Of a stretch of DNA of 64,000 bases, positions 46,196 through 56,083 are shown one piece after another. The position numbers and the translations under genes were made by a program. Origin of the DNA: Platycnemis pennipes (taxonomy: Eukaryota; Arthropoda; Insecta; Odonata; Platycnemididae); NCBI GenBank assembly GCA_933228895.1, contig OW121846.1, forward strand, positions 23,441,088 to 23,505,087, written 5' to 3'. Numbering within the stretch: the stretch's first letter is position 1; the number at the start of each line of letters is the position of its first letter. The notes under the pieces are model-generated. The model was given only the letters and a program-made list of their open reading frames with translations, was not told where the DNA came from and made no database searches.

Positions 46196-46560
46196 CGTAA
46201 ACTCGTTCGCAACTGGGATTCGTCAAAAGGGATTGACACATGAACTTTCCTGGGGTAAATATATACGTGAAATAATGGGTCAAGCGAATCGCGAACTGGG
46301 TTTCATTAAAAGAGTATTGGGTAAATGTGACGATCATGTACGAGAAATCAGCTACTTTTCCCTTGTAAGACCTCATTTGGAATATGCTGCCAGTGTATGG
46401 GATCCCTACGAAATCGGCCTAAATAATGAACTTAAACGTGTGCAGCGAAGATCGGCAAGATTTGTAAATGGACGGTACGATAATCTTATTAGCGTAACCA
46501 GTCTATTAAATGAATTAAACCTGGAATCATTATCAGATCGTATGTTGAAATTTAGACTTA

Positions 46561-48093
46561 GGGCCGTATTCACAACCTCGTATGGAGTGAAGCTTCCACT
46601 CCTTATGACGTAAATCAACACTACATGGTATTCAGAAGCTCTATGGAGTGGCGGTCTCACTGCGGTTGTAGTAACAGCCGGCCTAAAGTGCTAGGGTACC
46701 CATACCCACCCTAAAATCACCACTACATCGAATATCAACATGGCCGACGGCGTATAATGGTCGACGCTTCGCAAATATAAACGCTGTTTTCATGCGATAT
46801 AAGGTTATTAAGCGCCATTGATACGTTTTGTAATATCAAGCAACATAGCAAGAGTACACTGATATCAACTTGTGTGCGATCAATGAAACTGTTTGGCAGG
46901 AATATCTTGATTACGGATTCTGGGTTTGAATCAAAATTTGTAGTTTGGGTTTGGGAGTTTGAAAGGCAGTTTGGGTTAGGGGTTAGGTGCTTGCTTCACA
47001 ATGACGACGCCCCTAGTTCGGAACTCTCCTCCTCCAATTCTTTTTTCGTCGCAGTTTCGTTGTACGACTGTCCCTGGTTTTACATATTTTTAATCTGTTT
47101 ACCCGGGATGAATTTTAACTATTTCACGTACTAATTACGTAATTTGCTAAAATTGCGTAATTATAACGTCAAATAGTTAATTACGTTATTTACCTAAATC
47201 ACGTAAGTAATTAGCACGTGACGGAAATACGTCCGCACGCCCTGTAGTTTTTTGTGTATGAAATTAACGGAAGAGCATGATGTGTGATCGTGATTTTTAA
47301 TTTCCGTATCTCTGGCCACGCAGTCCCGACGCACGTACAACATTTGTTCTAATTTGCCTGGTGCCGTGATTTTCCAGCACTGTGCTTTTTTGGAAAAACT
47401 AATCGCAAGAGAAAAAAGAACTTAAGCTCTGAAATCATATAATTGTACGTAACCGAAATCTACCGAAATGTTCGGGTGATCGGGCGAAATGTTCTGGTGA
47501 GAGAGAGTTTCGAACCAGGGACGTCGCTTGGAAACTGATAAAATACCAGCGGTAACAAATAATTTTGAAGAATTAATGTTTTGCACATTTTCAGGAGCAT
47601 GCTAGAATGCATATGATTAAATATCATAGTAATGTGGAGTGTATGTACGTAAGAGTATGGACTGTTAATAAAAACCAAAGTTATTCAATATTATAACTGT
47701 GTGAAAAATGTGTCATCCTTATTTTTATTGCATATATTTTGTACTGAGAATAGCTATTTTACGAATAAGAGACTGATATTCTAATAATATTTAAATTATT
47801 GATCATGTATATCAGAATAATAGAATAATATTTATACAATCCCATGGAGACCATGGGATTGATGTTCAAAACTCCCTCTATTTTACACCTAGTTCCGTAT
47901 ATAACCGTAACCAGGATTACGTAAATGTCGCTGCTTATACTTGAGTCGAGTTGGCAACATAGCGACCATCAACACTCCGGAAGAAGGAGTGGAAGTAGTG
48001 GTGCTGAATGCCAATTTGCAGGAGAAGGAGCACTAATCTTCATGGAGTGAAGCTGCGACTAAGCGATGTAGTGGAGACATCTGAATGCGGCCC
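46561..48093. mobile_element. Non-autonomous Harbinger-like DNA transposon (1533 bp)
   Basis: Ends GGGCCGTATTCA and, inverted, GGGCCGCATTCA; target duplication TTA at 46558-46560 and 48094-48096. Removing it rejoins the LINE ORF exactly (GACTTA|ATCTCTTAAAC). The 3-bp TTA duplication with GGGCC-type ends fits PIF/Harbinger. The sub-terminal word ATGGAGTGAAGCT occurs near both ends (left 46582 region, right 48044 region). The interior (46874-47700) has no recognisable transposase or DNA-binding domain. Confidence 0.8.
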
Positions 48094-48320
48094 TTAATCT
48101 CTTAAACAAATTCCAAGACGACATTTTCAGTGATGATGAAAAAAATATTTTTCAAACCCCAAATCACTACGGTAGACTGGACCATAATTACAAAACTAGA
48201 TAAATTGATTGCCGAACTGACAGATTCAAAATTTTCTTTTTTTCTCGTACAATTAGGGATATGAATAGCGGTAAATATGTCCAATACGAGTGAATCAATC
48301 CATAGCATAGGTAGTTGCAT

Positions 48321-50089
48321 CTACATCTACATCTACATAATACCCTGCAAGCCACCACAAGGGTGGGTGGCAGGGGGTGATTGCTCACCAAACATGCACT
48401 ACATATCATGCATAAAAAAGGAATAGTATTAATATAATAGTCAGAACTATACTATTTAAAAAAGATAGAAATTGCAAAGAAAACATGCAAAAACATTGTT
48501 AGTAGGGTTAGCTTTATACCAACATGCAGCTACCAATGCTATTCATTGCTACTCTCCGATAGGACATATTTACCGTTATTCGTATCTCTTATTGTGCGAG
48601 GGAAAAAGGACATTTTGAATCGGTCAGTTCGGCAATCAATTTCTCTAACTTTATGATTATGGTCCAGTCTGCCATAGTGAGTTGGGGTTCGTAAAATATT
48701 TTTAACATCATCACTGAAAATATTGCCTTGGAATTTGTGGAAGAGATTAAGTCTAAATTTCAACCTGCGATCTGACAATGATTCCCATTTCAATTCATTT
48801 AATAGACTGGTTACGCTAATATAATTATCGTATCGTCCCTTTACAAATCTTGCCGATCTTCGCTGCACACGTTCAAGTTCATTACTTAGACCGATTTCGT
48901 AGGGATCCCATACACTGGCAGCATATTCCAAATGAGGTCTTACAAGGGAAAAAAAGTAGCTGATTTCTCGTACATGATCGTCACATTTACCCAATACTCT
49001 TTTAATGAAACCCAGTTCGCGATTCGCTTGACCCATTATTTCACGAATGTGTTTACCCCAGGAAAGATCATTTGTCAGTCTTATTCCAAGATATTTAATG
49101 GATTCCACGTTTGTTAATTCATTATTACTTATTTTGTAAGTGGTAGGAGGAGAGCTATTCTTTTTCCAAAAATTCATTACAAGACATTTCTTAAAGTTTA
49201 ATTCTAACTGCCATGTATCACACCAAGTTTCAATTGCTTGTAGGTCAATATTTAAATATTCTTTATCATTTGGGCATAGAATTTCCCTGTGCACTACTGC
49301 GTCATCGGCAAATAGACGAAGCTTACTTTTTACCACCTTATGAATATCATTTATGTACAAAAGGAATAGGAGTGGACCTATCACACTACCTTGTGGGACA
49401 CCCGAAGTGACTTTAATTGCCGGTGAGGAAACACCGTCCAAAACAACCCTTTGAACCCGATCATGCAGAAAATCATTAATCCATGATATAATGTTACTGT
49501 CTAACCCATAAGATTTTAACTTCAAAATTAGTTTGCTGTGAGAAACCTTGTCAAAAGCCTTCTTGAAGTCAAGAAATATAGTATCCACTGGAATATTATT
49601 TTCGCCAGAAACTAAAATATCGTGGGAAAAGAGAGCAAGTTGGGTTTCACACGATCTGCTCTTTCGGAAGCCATGCTGGACATTGGACAATAAATTCTGG
49701 CTATCTAGGTGTCCCATGACTGAACTGACAATTATATGTTCTAGGACCTTGCATGAAATGGATGTGAGGGATATAGGTCTGTAGTTAGATGGCTGCTCCC
49801 TATCGCCACTTTTAAAAATGGGTGTTACATCGGCTGCTTTCCAGTCCATCGGTACGACGTGTTCGGTCAGGGATTTATTAAATACTATTTCAAGGTAGGG
49901 GGAAATTTCGGATGCTAACTCTCTATATACGCGGGAGGGAATTTGATCAGGGCCAGGAGATTTGTTGGGGCTTATATCTTTAAGTAATTTTTCAATACCA
50001 TTACAGGAAATGTCAATTGGTTGCATCAACCGCTTAAAGAGGTCAGGTAACACGACAGTTGAATCCCCGGAAGGTGGGTTAAAAACGGT
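48321..50089 (-). mobile_element. LINE type A, youngest copy, nested
   Basis: Target duplication TTGCAT at 48315-48320 and 50090-50095 (plus strand). The tail is (CTACAT)n in reverse, the hairpin near 48345-48377 has loop CTTGT with one change (CCACCCACC). The 3' UTR occupies 48321-48538 and the rest is ORF2. The 5' end is truncated before the RT start motif, so no endonuclease is present. Length 1769 bp. Confidence 0.95.
48539..50089 (-). CDS. LINE-A ORF2 reverse transcriptase, uninterrupted but 5'-truncated
   Basis: An open frame of about 516 LINE codons without a stop; the ATG at 50095 comes from the target duplication (ATGCAA on this strand), not from the element. In the 518-residue reading: NKSPGPD 44-50, NYRPISL 104-110, HGFRKS 141-146, FLDFKKAFD 174-182, SGVPQGSVIGPLL 231-243, catalytic LFADD 261-265, then the thumb and C-terminal region with SWGKHIREIMGQANRELGF and RPHLEYAASVWDPYE. 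Family role: an RNA-directed DNA polymerase that copies LINE RNA at a nicked target. The apurinic-type endonuclease that normally precedes it is missing, so the copy is not autonomous. It is the best template for the family's RT in this window. Confidence 0.9.
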   Translation of the reverse strand, partial: TVFNPPSGDSTVVLPDLFKRLMQPIDISCNGIEKLLKDISPNKSPGPDQIPSRVYRELASEISPYLEIVFNKSLTEHVVPMDWKAADVTPIFKSGDREQPSNYRPISLTSISCKVLEHIIVSSVMGHLDSQNLLSNVQHGFRKSRSCETQLALFSHDILVSGENNIPVDTIFLDFKKAFDKVSHSKLILKLKSYGLDSNIISWINDFLHDRVQRVVLDGVSSPAIKVTSGVPQGSVIGPLLFLLYINDIHKVVKSKLRLFADDAVVHREILCPNDKEYLNIDLQAIETWCDTWQLELNFKKCLVMNFWKKNSSPPTTYKISNNELTNVESIKYLGIRLTNDLSWGKHIREIMGQANRELGFIKRVLGKCDDHVREISYFFSLVRPHLEYAASVWDPYEIGLSNELERVQRRSARFVKGRYDNYISVTSLLNELKWESLSDRRLKFRLNLFHKFQGNIFSDDVKNILRTPTHYGRLDHNHKVREIDCRTDRFKMSFFPRTIRDTNNGKYVLSESSNE

Positions 50090-50437
50090 TTGCATGTTGG
50101 TATAAGGACACTAACAACACGTTTTTTCATGCTTACCTTGCTATTTTTATCTTTTTAAATGGTGAAATTTAGAGTAATATTTTAATACTAATCCTTTTAA
50201 ATGCATGATAAGTAGTGCATGTTGGGTGAGAATTCACCCCCTGCTACACACCTTTCTGGTGCCTAGCAGGGTAATATGTAGATGTAACCTATCAAACCAA
50301 CCTAGGACTTACTATGGTAGACTGGACCATCATGACAAAATTAGAGAAATTGATTGCCGAACTGACAGTTCAAAATGTCCTTTTTTCCTCGCACAATTAG
50401 GGATAAGAATAACGGAAAACAATACGAGTGTAGCAAT

Positions 50438-51079
50438 CTACATCTATATCTACATAATACCCTGCAAGCCACCATAAAGGTGTGTGGCAGGGGGTGAATT
50501 ATCACCAAACATGCACTACATATCATTAATAAAAAAGGATTAGTACTTGTATAGGCACTTCAAAAATACGCTACTTAAAAAAGATAAAACATCAAAGCAT
50601 ACATGCAAAAACATGCTGTTAGTTGGGTTAGCTCTAAGTCCTTATAGCAACATGCAGCTACCAATGTTATCCATTGCTGCACTCGTACTGGATATATTTA
50701 TCGTTATTCATATCCCTAATTGTACGAGGAAAAAAGGACATTTAGAATCTATCAGTTCGGCAATCAATTTCTCTAATTTTGTGATTATGGTCCAGTCTAC
50801 CATAGTAAGTTGAGGTGCGCAAAATATTTTTAACATCGTCACTGAAAATATGGGTTTGGAATTTGTTTAAGAGATTAAGTCTAAATTTCAAACTGCGATC
50901 TGACAATGATTCCCGATTTAATTCATTTAGTAGACTGGTTACGCTAATAATACGCTAGGGTTATCATACCGTCCCTTTACAAATCTTGCCGATCTTCGCT
51001 GCACACGCTCAAGTTCGTTATTTAGGCCGATTTCGTAGGGATCCCATACCCTGGTAGCATATTCCAAATGAGGTCTTAG
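50438..51079 (-). mobile_element. LINE type A, 5'-truncated, nested
   Basis: Reverse tail CTACATCTATATCTACATAATA, hairpin near 50460-50492 (loop TTTAT), A-type UTR and the C-terminal ORF (words GRLDHNHK, WESLSDRSLKFRL, RRSARFVKG), with a small duplication ATACGCTA near 50940-50955. CAAT at 50434-50437 and 51096-51099 may be the target duplication. 51080-51095 is an extra piece forming an inverted repeat with the host flank. Confidence 0.8.
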
Positions 51080-51085
51080 AACAAA

Positions 51086-51120
51086 ATGCAGCTACCAATG
51101 GATAACATTGGTAGCTGCAT
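51086..51120. repeat. Perfect 15-bp inverted repeat at a LINE junction
   Basis: ATGCAGCTACCAATG (51086-51100) and CATTGGTAGCTGCAT (51106-51120) surround GATAA. The right arm is normal host LINE-A UTR; the left arm is an inverted copy of it at the 5' end of the nested LINE. Confidence 0.85.
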
Positions 51121-51250
51121 GTTTGTATAAGGACTTAGAGCTAACCCAACTAACAGCTTGTTTTTTGCAAGTTCGCTCTGCTATTTTTATCCTTTTTAAA
51201 TAGTAAAGTTTAGACTAGCATATTAATACCAATCCTTTTTTATGCATGAT

Positions 51251-51419
51251 TGGGATTTAGTAGTTTTTCTTCTTTTTTTCCCCAATTACTTTCTATGTTG
51301 TAGTGTTTGTTTTGTAGTGCTCATTTTTGTTTGTTGTGTCATTGTTCCAGGTGTGGGTGCACCCACTGCCACACACCCTCGAGGTGGCTTGCAGGGTATG
51401 TCGTAGACATAGACATAGA
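51251..51419 (+). mobile_element. LINE type B 3' end nested in LINE-A
   Basis: CATGAT at 51245-51250 and 51420-51425 flanks 169 bp of B-type UTR (TGGGATTTAGTAG, GTTCCAGGTGTGGGTG), a hairpin with loop CTCGA (first stem base changed) and tail GTCGTAGACATAGACATAGA, i.e. hexamer AGACAT. Confidence 0.8.
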
Positions 51420-51510
51420 CATGATATGTAGTGCATGTTTGGTGAGAATTCACCCTCTGCCGCACACGTTTATGGTGGCTTGCAGGGTTTTATGTAGATG
51501 TGGATGAAGT

Positions 51511-51845
51511 AGATGCGCAAATGAATGTATTCTTTGGGAGAGAGAATTCCTCGGTGGCTGGTGATGTGTGCGTGCAATAGGACAGGAGGGGCGGTGGAGG
51601 GGGGCGAGAGGGAAGGGAGGGGAGGTGGCCCCCCCTCTGATCACGAGGGGGTGACGAAGCGGTGAGGCTTTCCCAGGATCCCGAGAATCGTCGACGTCAC
51701 CGGGCGACGTACGTCGTCGCTGAGGGCGTGGCCAAGATGAGCGAGGGCCTCGCTTCCCCCTCCAAGGAACTCTCCGCGCTGCGGAGATTTAAACCTTGCT
51801 CCGGCGCCTTTTCTCTCAACTGCAGAGCTCATTAGCCCAATTATC
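51511..51845. other. GC/CpG-rich patch between LINE fragments
   Basis: About 51580-51830 is much richer in CpG than the flanks (ACGTACGTCGTCGCTGAGG and similar) and begins with a G-rich tract. Open frames exist on both strands (minus 51641-51832, 63 codons) with no recognised product. It may be a separate repeat fragment, a promoter or an exon. Confidence 0.3.
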
Positions 51846-52075
51846 CCAAATGGACGGTGCGATAACTATATTAGCGTAACCAGACTAGTAAATGAATTAA
51901 AATGGGAATCATTGTCAGATCACAGGTTAAAATTTATAATAATCAATATTAACAGGTTAAAAAATACTAATCCTTTTAAATGCATGATATGTAGTGCATG
52001 TTTGGTGAGAATTCACTCCCTGCCGCACACATTTGTGGTGGCTTGCAGGGTATTAAGAGATGTAGATGAATTATC
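51846..52075 (+). mobile_element. LINE type A with internal deletion
   Basis: Begins GGACGGTGCGATAACTATAT (GRCDNYISVTRLVNELKWES), jumps from LKF into the late 3' UTR, and ends in the hairpin near 52020-52052 (CCCTGCCGCACACATTTGTGG in part) and tail ATTAAGAGATGTAGATG. Directly followed by a LINE-C piece. Confidence 0.7.
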
Positions 52076-53180
52076 ATTATCAGATTGTAGGTTAAAGTTC
52101 CGATTATCTCCTGCAGACATTTAAAACGGATGGATTTACATCTACATCTACGTAATACGTTGCAAGCCACCATAAAGGTGTGTGGCAGAGGGTGAATTCT
52201 CACCAAACATGCACATCATATCATGCATTTAAAAGGATTAGTAATAATATATTAGTCTTAACTTCACTAATGAAAAAGAAAAAATAGCAAAGTAAGCATG
52301 CAAAAACGTGCTGTTAGTTGGGTTACCTTCAAGTCCTTATACCACCATGCAACTACCTATGCTATACATTGATTCACTCGTATTGGACTTATTTACCGCT
52401 ATTCATAACCCTAATTGTACGAGGAAAAAAGGACATTTTGAATCTATCAGTTCGGCAATCAATTTCTCTAATTTTGTTATTATGGTCCAGTCTACCATAG
52501 TAACTTGCGGTTCGCAAAATATTTTTAACGTCATCACTTAAAAATTTATATTGGAATTTATTTAGGAGATTAAGTCTAAATTTCAATCTGCGATCTGACA
52601 ATGATTCCCATTTTAATTCATTTAATACACTGGTTACGCTAATATAGTTATCGTACCGTCCCTTTATATATCTCGCCTATCTTCGCTGCACACGTACCAG
52701 TTCATTATTTAGACCGATTACTTAGACACTGGCAGCATATTCCAAATGAGGTCTAGCAAGGGAAAAGTAGCTTATTTCTCGCACACACTTAAAATGTTAA
52801 ATATTACTGTTGCTTTACTGAAGACGTTGGAAATATATTAAAACACCTTAAAACACCCTGCGTATTATGCTAGATTTGACCAGATAAATAAGATTAGAGA
52901 GATAGATTGTCATACCGATAGATTCAAAATGTCATTTTTCCCCCGTACTATAATAGAACACAATAGGCAGCATAGCAAAGGGATAGGTAGAGTTAACATT
53001 TTAGAGTAGTCTATAGAGCATGATGCATGTATTAATCCCTTAAATACTATAGATACCAACAATCTAGTTGCATGAGACCCTATAGTTGCTTGTTTGCATG
53101 TTAATAGTGCAAGCTTAGTGATCTTCACCCCCTGCCACACACCCCCGGTGGTGGCTTGCAGGGTATCGCGTATATGTGGT
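52076..53180 (+). mobile_element. LINE type C copy, split by a LINE-A insertion
   Basis: Pieces 52076-52137 (LSLSDCRLKFRLSPADI) and about 52790-53180 (EDVGNILKH, YYARF-like, INKIREIDCHTDRFKMSFF, then the C-type UTR). AAAACACCTT is duplicated in tandem at about 52839-52858. Hairpin near 53136-53169 has a one-base larger loop (CCCCCGGTGG). Confidence 0.7.
52138..52787 (-). mobile_element. LINE type A, 5'-truncated, nested in LINE-C
   Basis: Reverse tail ACATCTACATCTACGTAATA, hairpin starting with a changed stem (CGTTGCAAGCC; loop TTTAT), A-type UTR, and ORF parts (KFQYKFLSDDVKNILRT, MSFFPRTIRVMNSG). Several stops and indels, so older than the 48321 copy. Confidence 0.75.
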
Positions 53181-53189
53181 TGAGTAATA

Positions 53190-53860
53190 GTCAACTGTGA
53201 CGGTCATGTACGAGAAATCCGCTACTTTTCCCTTGTTAGACCTTATTCGAAATACGCTGCCAATAAATGGGATTCTTACGTAATAGGCTTAAATATTGAA
53301 CTGCAGCATGTGCAGCGAAGATCGGCAAGATTTGTCGAGGGTCGGTATGATAATTATATTATCGTAACCAGTATATGAAATGAATTGAAAGGGGAATTAT
53401 TATCGTACCAGGACCGTACGTTGAAATTTAGACTTATTCTCTTAAATTGGATTCCCAGATAATATTTTCACAGACGACGGTTAAAAATATTTTGCGAACT
53501 CCAACCTTCTATGGTAGGCATGTTCATAATCACAAAATTTGAGAACTTTAATGCCGAACTGACAGATTCCAAATGTCTTTCTTTTCTCGAGCAATTATGA
53601 ATAGCTGTAAATATATCTAATATTATAAATACATGTGTATAAGTAGATAGCATAGGTCATAGCTTCGTGTCATGTTGGTATAAATATTTTAAGCTAATCC
53701 AACTAACAGAATGATTTTGCATGCTTGGTTTGCTATTTTTATCTTTTCACAAATCGTTAATGATAGAGTTTAGTTACTAATCCTTCTTAATCATATGTGC
53801 ATGTTTGGTGTGAATTCAACCTCTGCCACACACCTTCATGGTGACTTGTATCGATTGTAT
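53190..53860 (+). mobile_element. LINE type A-like, decayed
   Basis: Words VREIRYFSLVRPYSKYAAN, VQRRSARFVEGRYDN and, after indels, KNILRTPTFYG can be followed with frameshifts to an eroded tail (ACCTCTGCCACACACCTTCA, TGGTGACTTGTATCG). A copy well past its active age. Confidence 0.6.
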
Positions 53861-53894
53861 AAATCAGTGAATGTCATATGGTACAGCAGTATGT

Positions 53895-54145
53895 AGATGC
53901 ATATGTAGTGCATGATGCATGTATTAACATTACTACCCCATGCATGATAGGTAAATACAGATAAATATTGTAGGCGTATGCCACTATAGCCAATAATCCC
54001 TTTATTAATATGAGTAAGTATAGCATGTGACACTATTATTTAACATGTTCCCACATATTTGCTATCAATAGTGCATGTTTGGTGATCTTCATTCCCAACC
54101 ACCCGTCCTCGCGGTGGCTTTCAGGGTATTGCGTAGATGTATATG
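53895..54145 (+). mobile_element. LINE type D, 3' end
   Basis: GTAGTGCATGATGCATG, TAGCATGTGACACTATTATT, then AGTGCATGTTTGGTGATC and a worn hairpin (CCCAACCACCCGTCCTCGCGG in part; GGTGGCTTTCAGGG) with tail TTGCGTAGATGTATATG. Confidence 0.6.
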
Positions 54146-54777
54146 AAAAAAACAATCCCCTTCGAAGTGAATTCAAGCCTACAGAGTACACTGCAGATGC
54201 AGGCCACGTAAGGGTTTGTGTTAGGAAGTGACCCCACACCAGGTATTCACTGCCGTCTTGCACGCAATCCATTGCACGAGTAGTGCAGATGATACAACTA
54301 AATGACAATAGGTAAAATTGCGGCTTCAAATATATTACACTTATTAATTCACTTTTCGCCTTTATCTTTTAGAATTATTCCTTTGAAATGTCCTCATAAG
54401 CATAATTTGGCATCAGTGAATGCCATATGCTACAGCAGTATTTGCCATCATTACGGCGTGTTGGATAAATATTTCAACATATTCTTAAGGCCTCAGGAGT
54501 CCGAGTCGCAGTTTTCGTATTTTTTCTATTTGCTGCTACCTTTGTTATAGACAGCTAGTGATCCAGATGAGGTAGGCGTGAAATCCGCATTAGGGAAATT
54601 GCAGAGAAGAGTATAGGGGAGGTGACTGATTGCTAAGGCAAGTTGTAGCATTAAAGAAATGCGGGGTAATGGAAAAAATTACCGAGGGAAACCCGGAGTT
54701 GGGGTTTTTTCGAAATACAACCAAATTTATGAAAAGACGAAAATAAAGTCTATGCACTGATTGTTGCAAATATATTA
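54146..54777. other. No recognised feature
   Basis: AT-rich spacer with chance open frames of up to 97 codons. Confidence 0.4.
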
Positions 54778-55310
54778 ATCTACACCTACACAGTTCTCTG
54801 TAAGCCACGGCTAGAGTAGCATCAGGAAGTGAGATTGCATTTTAATCAAGAGATCAAATCCTGTGTTCATTACTGCAATACAACATACGTAAATGTTTAT
54901 GCATCTAAATCTATATAATACCTGTCAATCCACCGCAAGAAGTGGCAAGGAGTGAACCATCATCAGGCAATATAAAATCAAAAGAGATTAAATTGCATGT
55001 ATGAAATAATGATAACTTCATTTTGGTCCTCCAAATCATAAATCAAACTGAAATACTCCACGGAATAATCTACGTCTATATAATACCCTGAGAGACACCG
55101 CAACGGTGTGTTGCAGGGAGTGAAGATATCCAAACAATTCGGACTTCATAATCACCAAAACTGCATATGATGCTGCTTTGATGCCTTGATGAATTTATTT
55201 AGCTTAACGGAAAAATTGGCATTACAGGCATAACCTGTGTGCACTACAGTAGTACTTGCCTGGTGAGGAATCGTCCACTACCACACACCCTAACGGTGAT
55301 TGCAAAATTA
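54778..55310. mobile_element. Cluster of four eroded LINE tails
   Basis: 54778-54850 minus (ATCTACACCTACACAG, TGTAAGCCACGGC), 54904-54970 minus (TCTAAATCTATATAATACC, CCACCGCAAG), 55069-55135 minus (ATCTACGTCTATATAATACC, GACACCGCAACGGTGTG), and 55240-55310 plus (CTACCACACACCCTAACGGTG). All keep the tail order but have lost stem pairing. They cannot be assigned to a type. Confidence 0.45.
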
Positions 55311-55723
55311 GAAAGATTACTTAAGTCAACTTTTACAGTAAAAAGCACCTATTAACGTGGTCGAAAGCCTTGGTTAGGACCACATATGGAACTGAAGATT
55401 ACTGATAAGATTTTTCAACTACAAGAGATTCGAAAACTTTGATTTAGTTAAATTTTATAAATGAAACTCAATGACATACGACAACCTCTTTAGCCATTTT
55501 TCTTTGCTTTCTGGATCTGCACCTGGAATTGAATTTTTCTGGAATCTGACTCCAATAATCATCAGCATTTTCTTTCAACAAAATACCTTCAGTGATCTAT
55601 GACGCGAATTTGAGAATTAAAACTTCCATTTAATGATAAAAGTAGATTTAAAAATAAGATGGAATGTTGGTGACAGTTAATACCCAAAAAAAAAGGATCG
55701 AAAAACCATTCCCAAATGTACAC
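55311..55723. other. No recognised feature
   Basis: AT-rich spacer without signature. Confidence 0.4.
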
Positions 55724-55980
55724 TACATCCACATCTATTAAATCCTTGCGAGCCACCGCGAGGGTGTGTGGCATGAATAAAACATCACTATAAATGCACT
55801 ACTTCGTGAAACTATGAGGTACAATGCTACTACTGCATGGAAGCATGTTAGATATCATAGAGTTGCGTGCAGCTAAATGATTAGTATGTACATAGCAATG
55901 AAGTGATCACTGATACGACTGACATGTTATAAAAATATTAATCTATATTTCCTTGGCATGTATGAGTAAGTAATGAGTTA
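55724..55980 (-). mobile_element. LINE type D, 3' end, degraded
   Basis: Reverse tail ACATCCACATCTATTAAATC, hairpin remains CGAGCCACCGCGAGGGTGTG, then D-type UTR words (GCATGGAAGCATGTTAGATA, GTGCAGCTAAATGATTAG). Confidence 0.55.
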
Positions 55981-56083
55981 ATAATCGATGAGATAAAAGA
56001 AATGAGTTAGTACTGATAAAATGCACTAGGCGGTATAGAAGATTTCTTTTCTAAGCATTCTTTCCAGGGGTATTGCTTTACAC

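Larger units (their letters stand above)
46225..50290 (+). mobile_element. Host LINE type A copy carrying two nested insertions
   Basis: The LINE is 46225-46560, 48094-48320 and 50096-50290. Its ORF runs LSWGKYIREIMGQANRELGF, RPHLEYAASVWDPYE, WESLSDRMLKFRL, then (after the first insert) NLLNKFQDDIFSDDE and HYGRLDHN. Its 3' UTR is cut after GGTAGTTGCAT and resumes with GTTGGTATAAGG after the second insert. The tail hairpin at about 50238-50270 is worn (CTACACACC, loop TTTCT, GGTGCCTAGCAGGG). Confidence 0.85.
50305..51510 (+). mobile_element. Second host LINE type A with two nested insertions
   Basis: Host pieces 50305-50437 (TTACTATGGTAGACTGGACC; YYGRLDHHDKIREID), 51100-51250 (GATAACATTGGTAGCTGCATG on into the UTR, in part) and 51420-51510 (hairpin TGCCGCACACG, GGTGGCTTGCAGGG; tail TTTATGTAGATG). 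The inserts are a minus-strand LINE-A and a plus-strand LINE-B 3' end. Confidence 0.75.

Noticed and set aside
46874..47134. 86-codon frame inside the Harbinger-like element as a transposase
   Set aside because: No DDE or DNA-binding motif and too short; the element is considered non-autonomous.
48321..48360. Telomere-like repeat from the TACATC hexamers
   Set aside because: The hexamer runs are only two to four units and always sit at LINE 3' ends.
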